Assembly: GCA_052143095.1 (NCBI GenBank)
Contig: JBKQTR010000269.1
Span: 1-64,000, forward strand
From: DAHUYF01 sp052143095
GTDB lineage: Bacteria; Pseudomonadota; Alphaproteobacteria; ATCC43930; CGMCC-115725
DNA: 64,000 nt
Reading direction: 5' to 3'
In this document: in pieces, positions 39,787 through 47,956 of the stretch
How positions within the stretch are numbered: the stretch's first letter is position 1
How the letters are laid out: each line of letters begins with the position of its first letter
Made by a program: the position numbers and the translations under genes
Notes under the pieces: generated by a model
Database searches by the model: none
What the model saw: only the letters and a program-made list of their open reading frames with translations
Told to the model about the DNA's origin: nothing

Positions 39787-42317
39787 GTCTCGGCCCCGGT
39801 CAGCAGCGAGCGGCCGGCGAAGCCCGTGAGCTGCGCCGAGGCGGTATGGGTGAAGAAGGCGCGCATGATCGCGTCGGAGAGCGCCATGAGATCCGCCGTG
39901 GCGCGGTCGAGCAGCGCCGCCGCCGCCGCGCCGGGCGCGGCCGCGCGCATGAACTCGTCGACGCCGGCGGTGAGCGCGGGAATGCGGCTTTCGACCGAGC
40001 GGCCGGTGGCGGCCTGGGCGCCGAGATGGCGCTCGATGCGCACGAGTTGGTAGAGCAATGAGCGCGGGTTGCTGCGGTCGGCGAGCACGAAGGCGAGGGC
40101 CTCGGCATAGCTCGTCGCGACGGGATCGCGCTGCAGATAGGCGGTGGTGCTGTCGCAGAGCTCGAGCGCGAGCCGCAGCCCGGCCTCGATCTGCGCCGGC
40201 GGGCCGGTCATGACGCCGCCCACCATCTGGGCGATGGCGACGCCGCGCTCGATCCGCCGGCCAAGATCGAGAAAGCGCCAGCCGGCGCCGCGCGCCATGT
40301 TCTCGGCGGCGAGCCCGGCGAAGGCGGCGATGGTGGCGATGGTGGCGTCGAGCGCCTCGAGTAGCCGATCCGGTTCGCGCGGCGCGCGCGCGAAGCGCTG
40401 CGCGGCGTCGCCGGTCAGGTGATGCAGCGTGCGCCACATGTCGCGCGAGAGCTGATCGCGCGCCGCCAGCGTCAGCCGGCGGATGGCCTCGATGCAAATC
40501 CGCGTCGCCGTGCCGTCGATGGCGGCGTCGATCACGCCGGCGAGGAACATGGTGCCGTCGACCGGCGCGGCGGCCAGCGCATGGCCGATCCAGCCGGTGC
40601 GCTTCAGCGCCTCGGCGAGGCGGCCGAGCTCGGCGAGATCGCGTGCGGAGAGGCCGCCCGAGGCCAAGCGGTGCAGCGTCGCCTGGAACTGGCGCGTGCC
40701 GGCGTCGAGCCGCTCGACATGGCGGCCGAGCCAGAAGAGATCGTCGGCGGTGCGGCTGCGCAGCGCGCCCTCCGGCCGTGCGTCGCGCACCGGCGCGGCG
40801 GGTGCGATGTGCAGTGGCGCATCGGCGTCCTGCTCGCTCAGCACCCAAACGTCCTTGGCGACGCCGCCATGGCGCAGCGTGCTGCGGTAGATCGAGTGAT
40901 CCGTCACGATGCGGGCGAGGCCGCCGGGCATTGCCACCCAGTCGCCGTCGCGCCACAGCGCCATGACGCGCAGCACCACCGGCTTCGGCACGAAGCGCCG
41001 GTCCTCGCGCGCGGCTTCGTCGGCGACGAGGCACGGCACGGCGCTCGGCATCATCTTCTGGCGGGCGACGAAGCGCTCGGGATGGCGCGCCAGCTGCGCC
41101 TCGAACTCGGCGCGGTCCTCGGCGGCGAGCAGCGCCGGATCGAGCGGCACCGGATCCGGGTCGAAGACGGAATGGACGGCGAAGCCGTCGAGCGCGGCGC
41201 GCACCTCGCCCAGCGCGCGCTCCTGGCCGCACCACCAGGTGGTCACCGCCGGCAGGCGCAATTCGCCGCCGAGCAGCCGGCGGCAGAGTTCCGGCAGGAA
41301 GGGCGTGAAGGCCGGCGCCTCGACCAGCGCCGAACCCGGCAGGTTGAGGAGCGCGACGTTGCGCGCCCGCGCCACCTGGACGAGGCCGGCGATGCCGAGT
41401 GCCGAATCCTCGCGCAGCTCCAGCGAATCGCAGTAATCGCCGTCGACGCGGCGATAGATCACGTCGACCCGCTGCAGCCCGTCCAGCGTCTTGAGGTAGA
41501 CGTAATCGTCGCGCACCGTTAGGTCGCTGCTTTGCACCAGGGTGATGCCGAGCGCGCGAGCGAGGAAGACATGCTCGAAATAGGCGTCGTTGTAGGGGCC
41601 GGGCGTCAGCAGCACGATCTGCGGCGCCTCGGCGCTGTCGCGCGCCGTGGCGCGCAGGCTCGACTGCCAGAGATCGATGAAGGGGTCGAGGCGCTGCACC
41701 TGCGTTGCGCGGAACATCTCGGGCACGGTGCGCGCCAGCACGCTGCGGTGATGCAGCGCGTAGCCGACGCCGCCCGGGGCTTGCGTCCGGTCGGCGAAGA
41801 CGCGCCATTCGCCGCTGGGCAGGCGGACGAGGTCGGCGGCGTAGAAATAGAGCTGCGGCGCATCGCCCCGCGGCCGGACACCGCGCAACGGCCGCAGGAA
41901 GGCGGGGTTGCCGAGCACGAGATAAGGCGGCAGCAGCCGCTCCTCGAGGAGGCGCTGGGGGCCGTAGAGATCGGCGAGGATCATGTCGAGCAGGCGGGCG
42001 CGCTGCACCATGCCGGCGGATATCGCCTGCCATTCGGCGGCCGGCAGGATCAGCGGCAGCAGGTCGAGGCGGCGGCCATGCGCGCCGCCGCGCTCGGGCA
42101 AGGTCACGATCTCGTCGTCATCGGCGATCTGGGCCGAGACCCGCGCCAGCCGCTCGCCGAGCTGATCGGGGGCGAGCGTCCAGACAATCTCCATCAACGC
42201 CCGCCAGTGCGGGCGCAGCGCGCCATTCCCGGTCACCATCTCGTCGTAAGCGGCTGACAAAGGCAGTCTCTCCACTAGCCAAAGGCGAGTGTGGCCGAAA
42301 TCACCCGAGTCTGCCAA
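39783..42317 (-). CDS. circularly permuted ATP-grasp / alpha-E domain fusion
   Basis: The 844-residue protein joins two domains often encoded separately. Residues about 60-480 form a type 2 circularly permuted ATP-grasp (RLLDMILADLYGPQRLLEER, FYAADLVRLPSGEWRVFADR, TQAPGGVGYALHHRS, VLLTPGPYNDAYFEHVFLAR, then PKPVVLRVMALWRDG). Residues about 530-830 form an alpha-E (DUF403) domain, LRSRTADDLFWLGRHVERLD to NPRSLLYQLVRIERHL. ATP-grasp members ligate amides or peptides; alpha-E is an accessory helical domain predicted to work with transglutaminases. It stands between them in one operon. The predicted role is amide-bond or peptide tagging. Confidence 0.9.
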   Translation of the reverse strand: MADSGDFGHTRLWLVERLPLSAAYDEMVTGNGALRPHWRALMEIVWTLAPDQLGERLARVSAQIADDDEIVTLPERGGAHGRRLDLLPLILPAAEWQAISAGMVQRARLLDMILADLYGPQRLLEERLLPPYLVLGNPAFLRPLRGVRPRGDAPQLYFYAADLVRLPSGEWRVFADRTQAPGGVGYALHHRSVLARTVPEMFRATQVQRLDPFIDLWQSSLRATARDSAEAPQIVLLTPGPYNDAYFEHVFLARALGITLVQSSDLTVRDDYVYLKTLDGLQRVDVIYRRVDGDYCDSLELREDSALGIAGLVQVARARNVALLNLPGSALVEAPAFTPFLPELCRRLLGGELRLPAVTTWWCGQERALGEVRAALDGFAVHSVFDPDPVPLDPALLAAEDRAEFEAQLARHPERFVARQKMMPSAVPCLVADEAAREDRRFVPKPVVLRVMALWRDGDWVAMPGGLARIVTDHSIYRSTLRHGGVAKDVWVLSEQDADAPLHIAPAAPVRDARPEGALRSRTADDLFWLGRHVERLDAGTRQFQATLHRLASGGLSARDLAELGRLAEALKRTGWIGHALAAAPVDGTMFLAGVIDAAIDGTATRICIEAIRRLTLAARDQLSRDMWRTLHHLTGDAAQRFARAPREPDRLLEALDATIATIAAFAGLAAENMARGAGWRFLDLGRRIERGVAIAQMVGGVMTGPPAQIEAGLRLALELCDSTTAYLQRDPVATSYAEALAFVLADRSNPRSLLYQLVRIERHLGAQAATGRSVESRIPALTAGVDEFMRAAAPGAAAAALLDRATADLMALSDAIMRAFFTHTASAQLTGFAGRSLLTGAET

Positions 42318-42344
42318 GCGCCGCCGCCGCGGAGGCCCAGGCTG

Positions 42345-45300
42345 CTAAATCGTGCGCCTGAGATCGAGGGTGAGCGGGTGCTCGAGGCTGGGCTGCACCG
42401 CGACGGGGCGGAGCGAGCCCGGGCTGTGGCCGAAAGGCGAGAAGCGGGCTCGGCGGCGCGTCTCGGCTTCATTGGCGTTGACCGGGAAGCGCTCGAAATT
42501 GCGCCCGCCGGGATGGGTGACATGATAGGTGCAGCCGCCGACCGAGCGCGCGTTCCAATCATCATAGAGATCGAACACCAGCGGCACGTCGACCGGAATG
42601 GTGGGATGCAGCGCGCGCGGCGGCTGCCAGGCGCGGTAGCGGACGCCGGCGACGAACTCGCCCTGGCGGCCGGTGGCGCGCAGCGGCACCTGGCGGCCGT
42701 TCACCAGCAGGCGATGACGCTCGCCGGTGAGGCCGTCGAGCTTGACCTGGAGCCGCTCGACCGAGCTGTCGACGAGGCGCACCGTGCCGCCCGGCGCGGT
42801 ATCCTCGCCGAGCACATGCCAGGGCTCGAGCGCCTGGCGCAGCTCGAGCTCGATGCCGCGGCTGGCGACCTTGCCGATGAGCGGAAAGCGGAACTCGTGA
42901 TGCGGCGCGAACCAGCCGGGCGCGAAGCCGTAGCCGGCGCGGTGGAGATCGCCGAGCACGTCGGCGAAATCATCGGCGACGAAATAGGGCAGCATGAACT
43001 CGTCCTGCAGCCGCGTGCCGTAATGCACCAGACGGCGCTCGTAAGGTTCGCGCCACATCCAGGCGATGAGCGCGCGCAGCAGCGCCTGCTGCGCCAGGCT
43101 CATCCGCGCATGCGGCGGCATCTCGAAGGCGCGCAACTCGAGCAGGCCGCGCCGGCCGGCGGCGCTGTCGGGCGCGTAGAGCTTGTCGATGCAGAACTCG
43201 GTGCGGTGCGCGTTGCCGGTCATGTCGACCAGCACGTCGCGGAAGATGCGGTCGACCAGCCAGGGCGGCGTGGTCTCGGCGGCGGCGAGCGCCTTGAAGG
43301 CGATCTCGAGCTCGTAGGTGGCGTCGTCGCGGCCCTCGTCGACGCGCGGATGCTGGCTGGTCGGGCCGATGAACAAGCCGGAGAAGAGATAGGAGAGCGA
43401 CGGGTGGTTGTGCCAGTAGCCGAGCAGGCTCTTGAGCAGGTCGGGCCGGCGCAGCAGCGGCGAATCGACCGGGCTGGCGCCGCCGACGGTGACGTGATTG
43501 CCGCCGCCGGTGCCGACATGGCGGCCGTCGAGCATGAACTTCTCGGTCACGAGGCCGGTGGCGCGCGCCAGGTCATAGACGGTGGTGGTGTTCTGGGCCA
43601 GCTCCTGCCAGGAGGCGGCCGGATGGATATTGACCTCGATCACGCCGGGATCGGGGGTGACGGAGAAATGCTGCAGGCGCGGATCGAAGGGTGGCGGATA
43701 GCCCTCGATGACCACGGGCTGGGCGCAACCGGCGGCGGTATCCTCGATCGCCGCGGCGAGGTCGAGATAGTCCTCCACCGCCTCCACCGGCGGCATGAAG
43801 ACATGCAGCAGCCCGCCGCGCGCCTCGACGCAGAGCGCGGTGCGCACCACGCCGCCATCGCTCTCGCCCAGCCGCGGCGGCAGCGCCACCTGCTCGCGGC
43901 GCTGCGCGCCGACGCGCTGGGCGGTTGGACCTACGGCGTCGCGCGGGCGAAAGGCTTGGCGTGGCGGCAGCGCGGCGCGCGGCGCGGTGGGATCCATTTC
44001 CGCGAGGAAAGCGCGGTCGCCCTCGCTCGCCCAGGGCAGCGAGTCCAGCGGCAGGCGCAAGCCCATCGGCGAATCGCCGGGAAGGAGATAGAGCGTCTCG
44101 GGACGCACGAACCAGGGGCCGCTCTGCCAGCGCCGCGCCTCGCCGAGCCCGACGCGTTGCAGCGGCAGCGCGAAGCCCACGATCTCGGACAGGCCCTGCT
44201 CGAAGATCCGCGCCAGCCGCGCGCGCTCGAGCGGATCCGCGAGTTCGCTCTCGAGCGGATCGACGTTGACCGGCAGCCGCCGCTCTTTCCAGAGATAGTA
44301 AAAGCTGTCCTCGTAGCCCGGGAGCGCGGCGGCGGGGTCGAGCTGCAGGCGCTCGGCCAGCGCCGCGACGAAGCGGCGCGACTGCGCGGCGCCGAGCGCG
44401 GGATCGGCTACGCCATCATCGGCGAAGAGCGCCTTGTCGCGCCAGATCGGCTCGCCATCCTTGCGCCAGTGGCTGCTGAGCGCCCAGCGCGGCAATTGCT
44501 CGCCGGGATACCATTTTCCCTGGCCGTAATGCAGCAGATAGCCGGTGGCGAAGCGGTCGGCCAGCCGGCGCAGCAGCTTGCCGGCATAGCTCCGCTTGGT
44601 CGGACCCAGCGCATCGGTGGTCCATTCCGCGCCGTCGGGGTCGGCAGCAGCGACGAAGGTCGGCTCGCCGCCCATGGTCAGGCGCACATCCTGGGCGGCG
44701 AGGTCGCGGTCGACGCGCTCGCCCAGCGCCATCAAGCGCCCCCAGTCCTCCTCGGCGTAAGGCAGCGTGACGCGCGGCGTCTCGCGCAGCCTTCGGACCG
44801 ACATGGCGTGGTTCAGCACCGTCTCGGCGCTCTCCAGCGTCCCCGAGATCGGCGCCGCGCTCTGCGGCTCGGGCGAGCAGGCGAGCGGAATGTGGCCCTC
44901 GCCGGCGAGCAGCCCCGAAGTCGGGTCGAGGCCGACCCAGCCCGCGCCCGGCAGGTAGGCCTCGCACCAGGCGTGAAGATCGGTGAAATCGGCGCTCGGG
45001 CCGGCCGGGCCGTCGATCGGCTTCTGGTCGGCGACGAGCTGGATGAGATAGCCCGAGGCGAAGCGTGCGGCGATGCCGAGATGGCGCAGCAGCTGCACCA
45101 GCAGCCAGCCGCTGTCGCGGCACGAGCCCTCGGCGCGCTCCAGCGTCTCTTCCGGCGTCTGCACGCCGGGCTCGAGGCGGACGATGTAGCGGATGTCGGC
45201 TTGCAGCCGGCGGTTCAGCTCCACCAGGAAGTCGATGCTTTGGCGCGGGCTGCGGTCGATGGCGCGCAGATAGCGCTGCAGCAGCGGGCCGGCCGGCGCG

Positions 45301-45659
45301 GTGCGGCGAAAGGGCGCGAGCTCGCTCTCGAGCGCGGGATCATAGGTAAAAGGATAAGTCTCGGCCGCCGGCTCCAAGAAGAAATCGAACGGGTTGATCA
45401 CCGTCATGTCGGCGACGAGGTCGACGGTGATGACCAGACGGTCGGTCTTCTCCGGGAAGACGATGCGCGCGAGGTAGTTGCCCTGTGGGTCCTGCTGCCA
45501 GTTGAGGAAATAGGGCCTCGGCTCGGGCGTCAGCGAATAGGCGAGGATTGGCGTCCGCGCATGCGGCGCCGGCCGCAGCCGCACCGTCTGCGGCCCCAGC
45601 GCGATCGGCCGGTCGTAGCGGTATTCGGTGCGGTGATGGAGCGCGACCTCGATGCTCAC
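42345..45659 (-). CDS. large transglutaminase/DUF2126 fusion protein (first of cluster)
   Basis: The 1104-residue protein begins with the transglutaminase N-terminal domain (VALHHRTEYRYDRPIALGPQ), a triad core at about 150-260 (Cys in GSCRDSGWLLVQLLRHLGIA, His in LHAWCEAYLPGAGWVGLDPT), and continues into the long DUF2126 domain, with LTMGGEPTFVAAADPDGAEW, KWYPGEQLPRWALS, GTGGGNHVTVGGASP and YLFSGLFIGPTSQHPRVDEG. Function of DUF2126 is unknown; it always accompanies this transglutaminase type. GTG 45657-45659 follows GGGGG. It is the first gene of the four-gene run with 27 bases to the next. Confidence 0.92.
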   Translation of the reverse strand: MSIEVALHHRTEYRYDRPIALGPQTVRLRPAPHARTPILAYSLTPEPRPYFLNWQQDPQGNYLARIVFPEKTDRLVITVDLVADMTVINPFDFFLEPAAETYPFTYDPALESELAPFRRTAPAGPLLQRYLRAIDRSPRQSIDFLVELNRRLQADIRYIVRLEPGVQTPEETLERAEGSCRDSGWLLVQLLRHLGIAARFASGYLIQLVADQKPIDGPAGPSADFTDLHAWCEAYLPGAGWVGLDPTSGLLAGEGHIPLACSPEPQSAAPISGTLESAETVLNHAMSVRRLRETPRVTLPYAEEDWGRLMALGERVDRDLAAQDVRLTMGGEPTFVAAADPDGAEWTTDALGPTKRSYAGKLLRRLADRFATGYLLHYGQGKWYPGEQLPRWALSSHWRKDGEPIWRDKALFADDGVADPALGAAQSRRFVAALAERLQLDPAAALPGYEDSFYYLWKERRLPVNVDPLESELADPLERARLARIFEQGLSEIVGFALPLQRVGLGEARRWQSGPWFVRPETLYLLPGDSPMGLRLPLDSLPWASEGDRAFLAEMDPTAPRAALPPRQAFRPRDAVGPTAQRVGAQRREQVALPPRLGESDGGVVRTALCVEARGGLLHVFMPPVEAVEDYLDLAAAIEDTAAGCAQPVVIEGYPPPFDPRLQHFSVTPDPGVIEVNIHPAASWQELAQNTTTVYDLARATGLVTEKFMLDGRHVGTGGGNHVTVGGASPVDSPLLRRPDLLKSLLGYWHNHPSLSYLFSGLFIGPTSQHPRVDEGRDDATYELEIAFKALAAAETTPPWLVDRIFRDVLVDMTGNAHRTEFCIDKLYAPDSAAGRRGLLELRAFEMPPHARMSLAQQALLRALIAWMWREPYERRLVHYGTRLQDEFMLPYFVADDFADVLGDLHRAGYGFAPGWFAPHHEFRFPLIGKVASRGIELELRQALEPWHVLGEDTAPGGTVRLVDSSVERLQVKLDGLTGERHRLLVNGRQVPLRATGRQGEFVAGVRYRAWQPPRALHPTIPVDVPLVFDLYDDWNARSVGGCTYHVTHPGGRNFERFPVNANEAETRRRARFSPFGHSPGSLRPVAVQPSLEHPLTLDLRRTI

Positions 45660-45849
45660 GATGCCCCCAAGGGCTGGCCGGTGCCGATCCGCCGCACCAA
45701 CGGCGTATTGCTCTGCCAAGGCTCGGCGATCGCCGCCAGTCCCGGCCGGCTATATTGCAACGCAACATTAACGGGTTTTGCGAGGCGCAACAACTGCTCC
45801 GGCGCCTGCGCGAAACCAATCATAACGCGCCGGGATTAGAGATCGTGGT

Positions 45850-46033
45850 CACCACGGAGACACGGAGGACACGGAGAAGAGGAGAAGGGTGGAATCCCAC
45901 CTATCTCCGCTTATGCAGTATCGAGGTGGACTTATTGATGAATTTCAATTGCGTTGTGCGCAAGGACGGACTGTGCCGCTTTGTTCTTTGTGCCAGCCGC
46001 CTTTTCTCCGTGACCTCCGTGCCTCCGTGGTGG
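45850..46033. repeat. MITE-like repeat with 29-base terminal inverted repeats
   Basis: The left end (45850-45878) reads CACCACGGAGACACGGAGGA then CACGGAGAA. The right end (46004-46033) is its inverted copy, matching 27 of 29 bases. The arms are built from repeated CACGGAG units. The 125-base core has no gene. This form of short palindromic element is seen in many bacteria as dispersed copies; mobilisation would need a transposase from elsewhere. Confidence 0.8.
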
Positions 46034-46042
46034 ACCTGAGCA

Positions 46043-47719
46043 TTATACGCGCCCGTGGCCGCCCAGTAGCTTGGCGGCGTCGGCCGCGACGCGTGCCACA
46101 ACGTCGTCCCAATCGCCGGGCGCGCGCTGGCGGAAGAGGCGTGCCGTCGGATACCACGGGCTGTCCTCGCGCTCGCGCAGCCAGCGCCATTCGGCCGAGA
46201 AGGGCAGCAGCAGGAAGAGCGGGCGGCCGAGCGCGCCGGCGAGGTGCGCGGCGGCGGTGTCGACGCTGACCACGAGGTCGATGAGGCTCATCACCGCCGC
46301 CGTGTCGGCGAAATCCTGCAGCCGGTCGCCGAGCAGGGTGACGTTGGCGTGGTGCTGCAACAGCGCGGCATCGCCGTCGCGCAGCTCCTGCTGCAGGCTG
46401 AGGATGCTGCCGCCCGGCAGCTCCAGCAGCGGCGCCAGGTGGCTCAGCGCCAGCGAGCGCTGGCGGTCGTTGCGGTTGCTGCGGCTGCCGGCCCAGACGA
46501 GGCCGATGCGCGGGTGCGGCAGCGCCGCGAGCGCCGCCTGCCAGGCGGCGACACGCTCGGCCGGCGCGCTGAGATAGGGGACAGCGCGCGGGATGTTGTC
46601 GAGCGTGCTGGCGAAGATGCCGGGCAGGCTCAGCAGCGGCACCTGCAGGTCGAACGCCGGCAGCGCGTCGCCGGCGGCGATCAGCGCGTCGACGCCGTCG
46701 AGCGAGGCCAGCAGCGGCAGCAGCGGTCGCGGCGCCTCGAGCAGCACGCGCGCGCCGCGCTCAGCCAGCAGCGGCAGGTAGCGCGCAAAATGCAGCGTGT
46801 CGCCGAGGCCCTGCTCGGCATGGACGAGAAGGGTCCTGCCGGCAAGCTCGCCGCCGGTCCAGAGCGGCGCCGGCAAGGCGCGCGGCGCGAGATCGCCGTT
46901 GCGCCAGCGCCATTCATAGCCCGCCCAGCCCTGGGCGAAATCGCCGAGCGCGAGATGCGCCAGCGCCAGGTTCCATTGCGCCCCGGCGTAATCCGGCGCC
47001 AGCGCCGCGGCGCGCGCGTAGCTGGCGAGCGCCGCCTCGTGGCGGTTGAGCGCCTGCAGCGCGCGGCCGAGATTGTTGTGCATGCGCGGGTCTGCCGGCG
47101 CGTGCTGCACCGCCTGCTCGTACCAGGCGAGCGCCTCGGCGGCACGGCCGAGCGCGAGATGGGCGTTGCCGAGATTAAGCTCCGCCTCGGCAAAGCCGGG
47201 CCTCGCCGCCAGCGCCTGCCGGTAGCTGGCGATCGCGTCGTCGTCGCGGCCGAGCGCCGCGAGCGAGAGGCCGAGTTTGCCCATCGCCTCGGCGTATGTG
47301 GGCTCGAGCGCCACGGCGCGGCGGTACTCGGCCGCCGCCGCCTCGTGCCGGCCGAGCTCGGCGAGCACGATGCCGAGATTGTTGTGCGCCGGCGGGAAAT
47401 CGGCGTTTGCCGCCAGCGCCTTCTCGTAGCGCGCCTTGGCCTCCGCCCCGCGGCCGCGCGCGGCCAGGATCTGGCCGAGGCTGTTATTCGCCTCGGCCGA
47501 GCCGGGCTGCTGATTGAGCGCCCGGCGCAGCAGCTTCTGCGCCTCGTCGGGGTGGCCCTGGCGGAAACGGACAAGGCCGAGAAAATGCAGCGCGTCGAAC
47601 TGCTTGGGCTCGGCCTCGAGCACCGCTTCGTAGAGCCGGGCGGCGTCGTCGAGCCGACCCTGGCGATGGAGGGCGACGGCTTGCTGCAATGCCTGTGCGG
47701 TGCTGGGTTGCGGGCTCAC
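46043..47719 (-). CDS. TPR-repeat protein with C-terminal glycosyltransferase-like domain
   Basis: The 558-residue protein has about seven tetratricopeptide repeats from residue 8 to about 265 (units such as AEAKARYEKALAANADFPPA, HNNLGIVLAELGRHEAAAAE). The C-terminal half (LLVHAEQGLGDTLHFARYLP, ERGARVLLEAPRPLLPLLAS, RIGLVWAGSRSNRNDRQRSL, SVDTAAAHLAGALGRPLFLL) resembles GT9/O-GlcNAc-transferase-like proteins. This pairing is common in alphaproteobacteria; the acceptor is unknown, perhaps a protein or surface glycan. The stop lies ten bases from the MITE-like repeat. Confidence 0.85.
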   Translation of the reverse strand: MSPQPSTAQALQQAVALHRQGRLDDAARLYEAVLEAEPKQFDALHFLGLVRFRQGHPDEAQKLLRRALNQQPGSAEANNSLGQILAARGRGAEAKARYEKALAANADFPPAHNNLGIVLAELGRHEAAAAEYRRAVALEPTYAEAMGKLGLSLAALGRDDDAIASYRQALAARPGFAEAELNLGNAHLALGRAAEALAWYEQAVQHAPADPRMHNNLGRALQALNRHEAALASYARAAALAPDYAGAQWNLALAHLALGDFAQGWAGYEWRWRNGDLAPRALPAPLWTGGELAGRTLLVHAEQGLGDTLHFARYLPLLAERGARVLLEAPRPLLPLLASLDGVDALIAAGDALPAFDLQVPLLSLPGIFASTLDNIPRAVPYLSAPAERVAAWQAALAALPHPRIGLVWAGSRSNRNDRQRSLALSHLAPLLELPGGSILSLQQELRDGDAALLQHHANVTLLGDRLQDFADTAAVMSLIDLVVSVDTAAAHLAGALGRPLFLLLPFSAEWRWLREREDSPWYPTARLFRQRAPGDWDDVVARVAADAAKLLGGHGRV

Positions 47720-47956
47720 GCTTCGGTCTCGTGCCGCTCCTGGCCGTTCATGATATGTTATGCCGTGTCGCCGGGCCGGAAGCCAAGCCGACGCCGGGGT
47801 AGGCGCAGCATGTCTTAACCAATCCGGCCGGGCGCCGGATGTGCCGCGCGGCCGGCGTTTGATACTTGATATATGTCATGGCACGCAACTGTATGACTAC
47901 CTACGTAGCCTTGCCGTAACGGTCTGTTCAGCGGTCAGGACTTTGAATAAGGTCCC

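Noticed and set aside
38863..42033. Minus-strand open frame of 1056 codons ending with the second transglutaminase
   Set aside because: Only the last 307 codons are protein-like; the rest is an out-of-frame Arg-rich shadow of the ATP-grasp gene.
42291..45839. Plus-strand open frame of 1182 codons
   Set aside because: It is antisense to the DUF2126 transglutaminase gene, whose motifs and triad are unmistakable.
47900..47930. CTACGTAG palindrome before the PAS hybrid kinase
   Set aside because: Eight bases is expected by chance in 64 kb and no regulator is linked to it.
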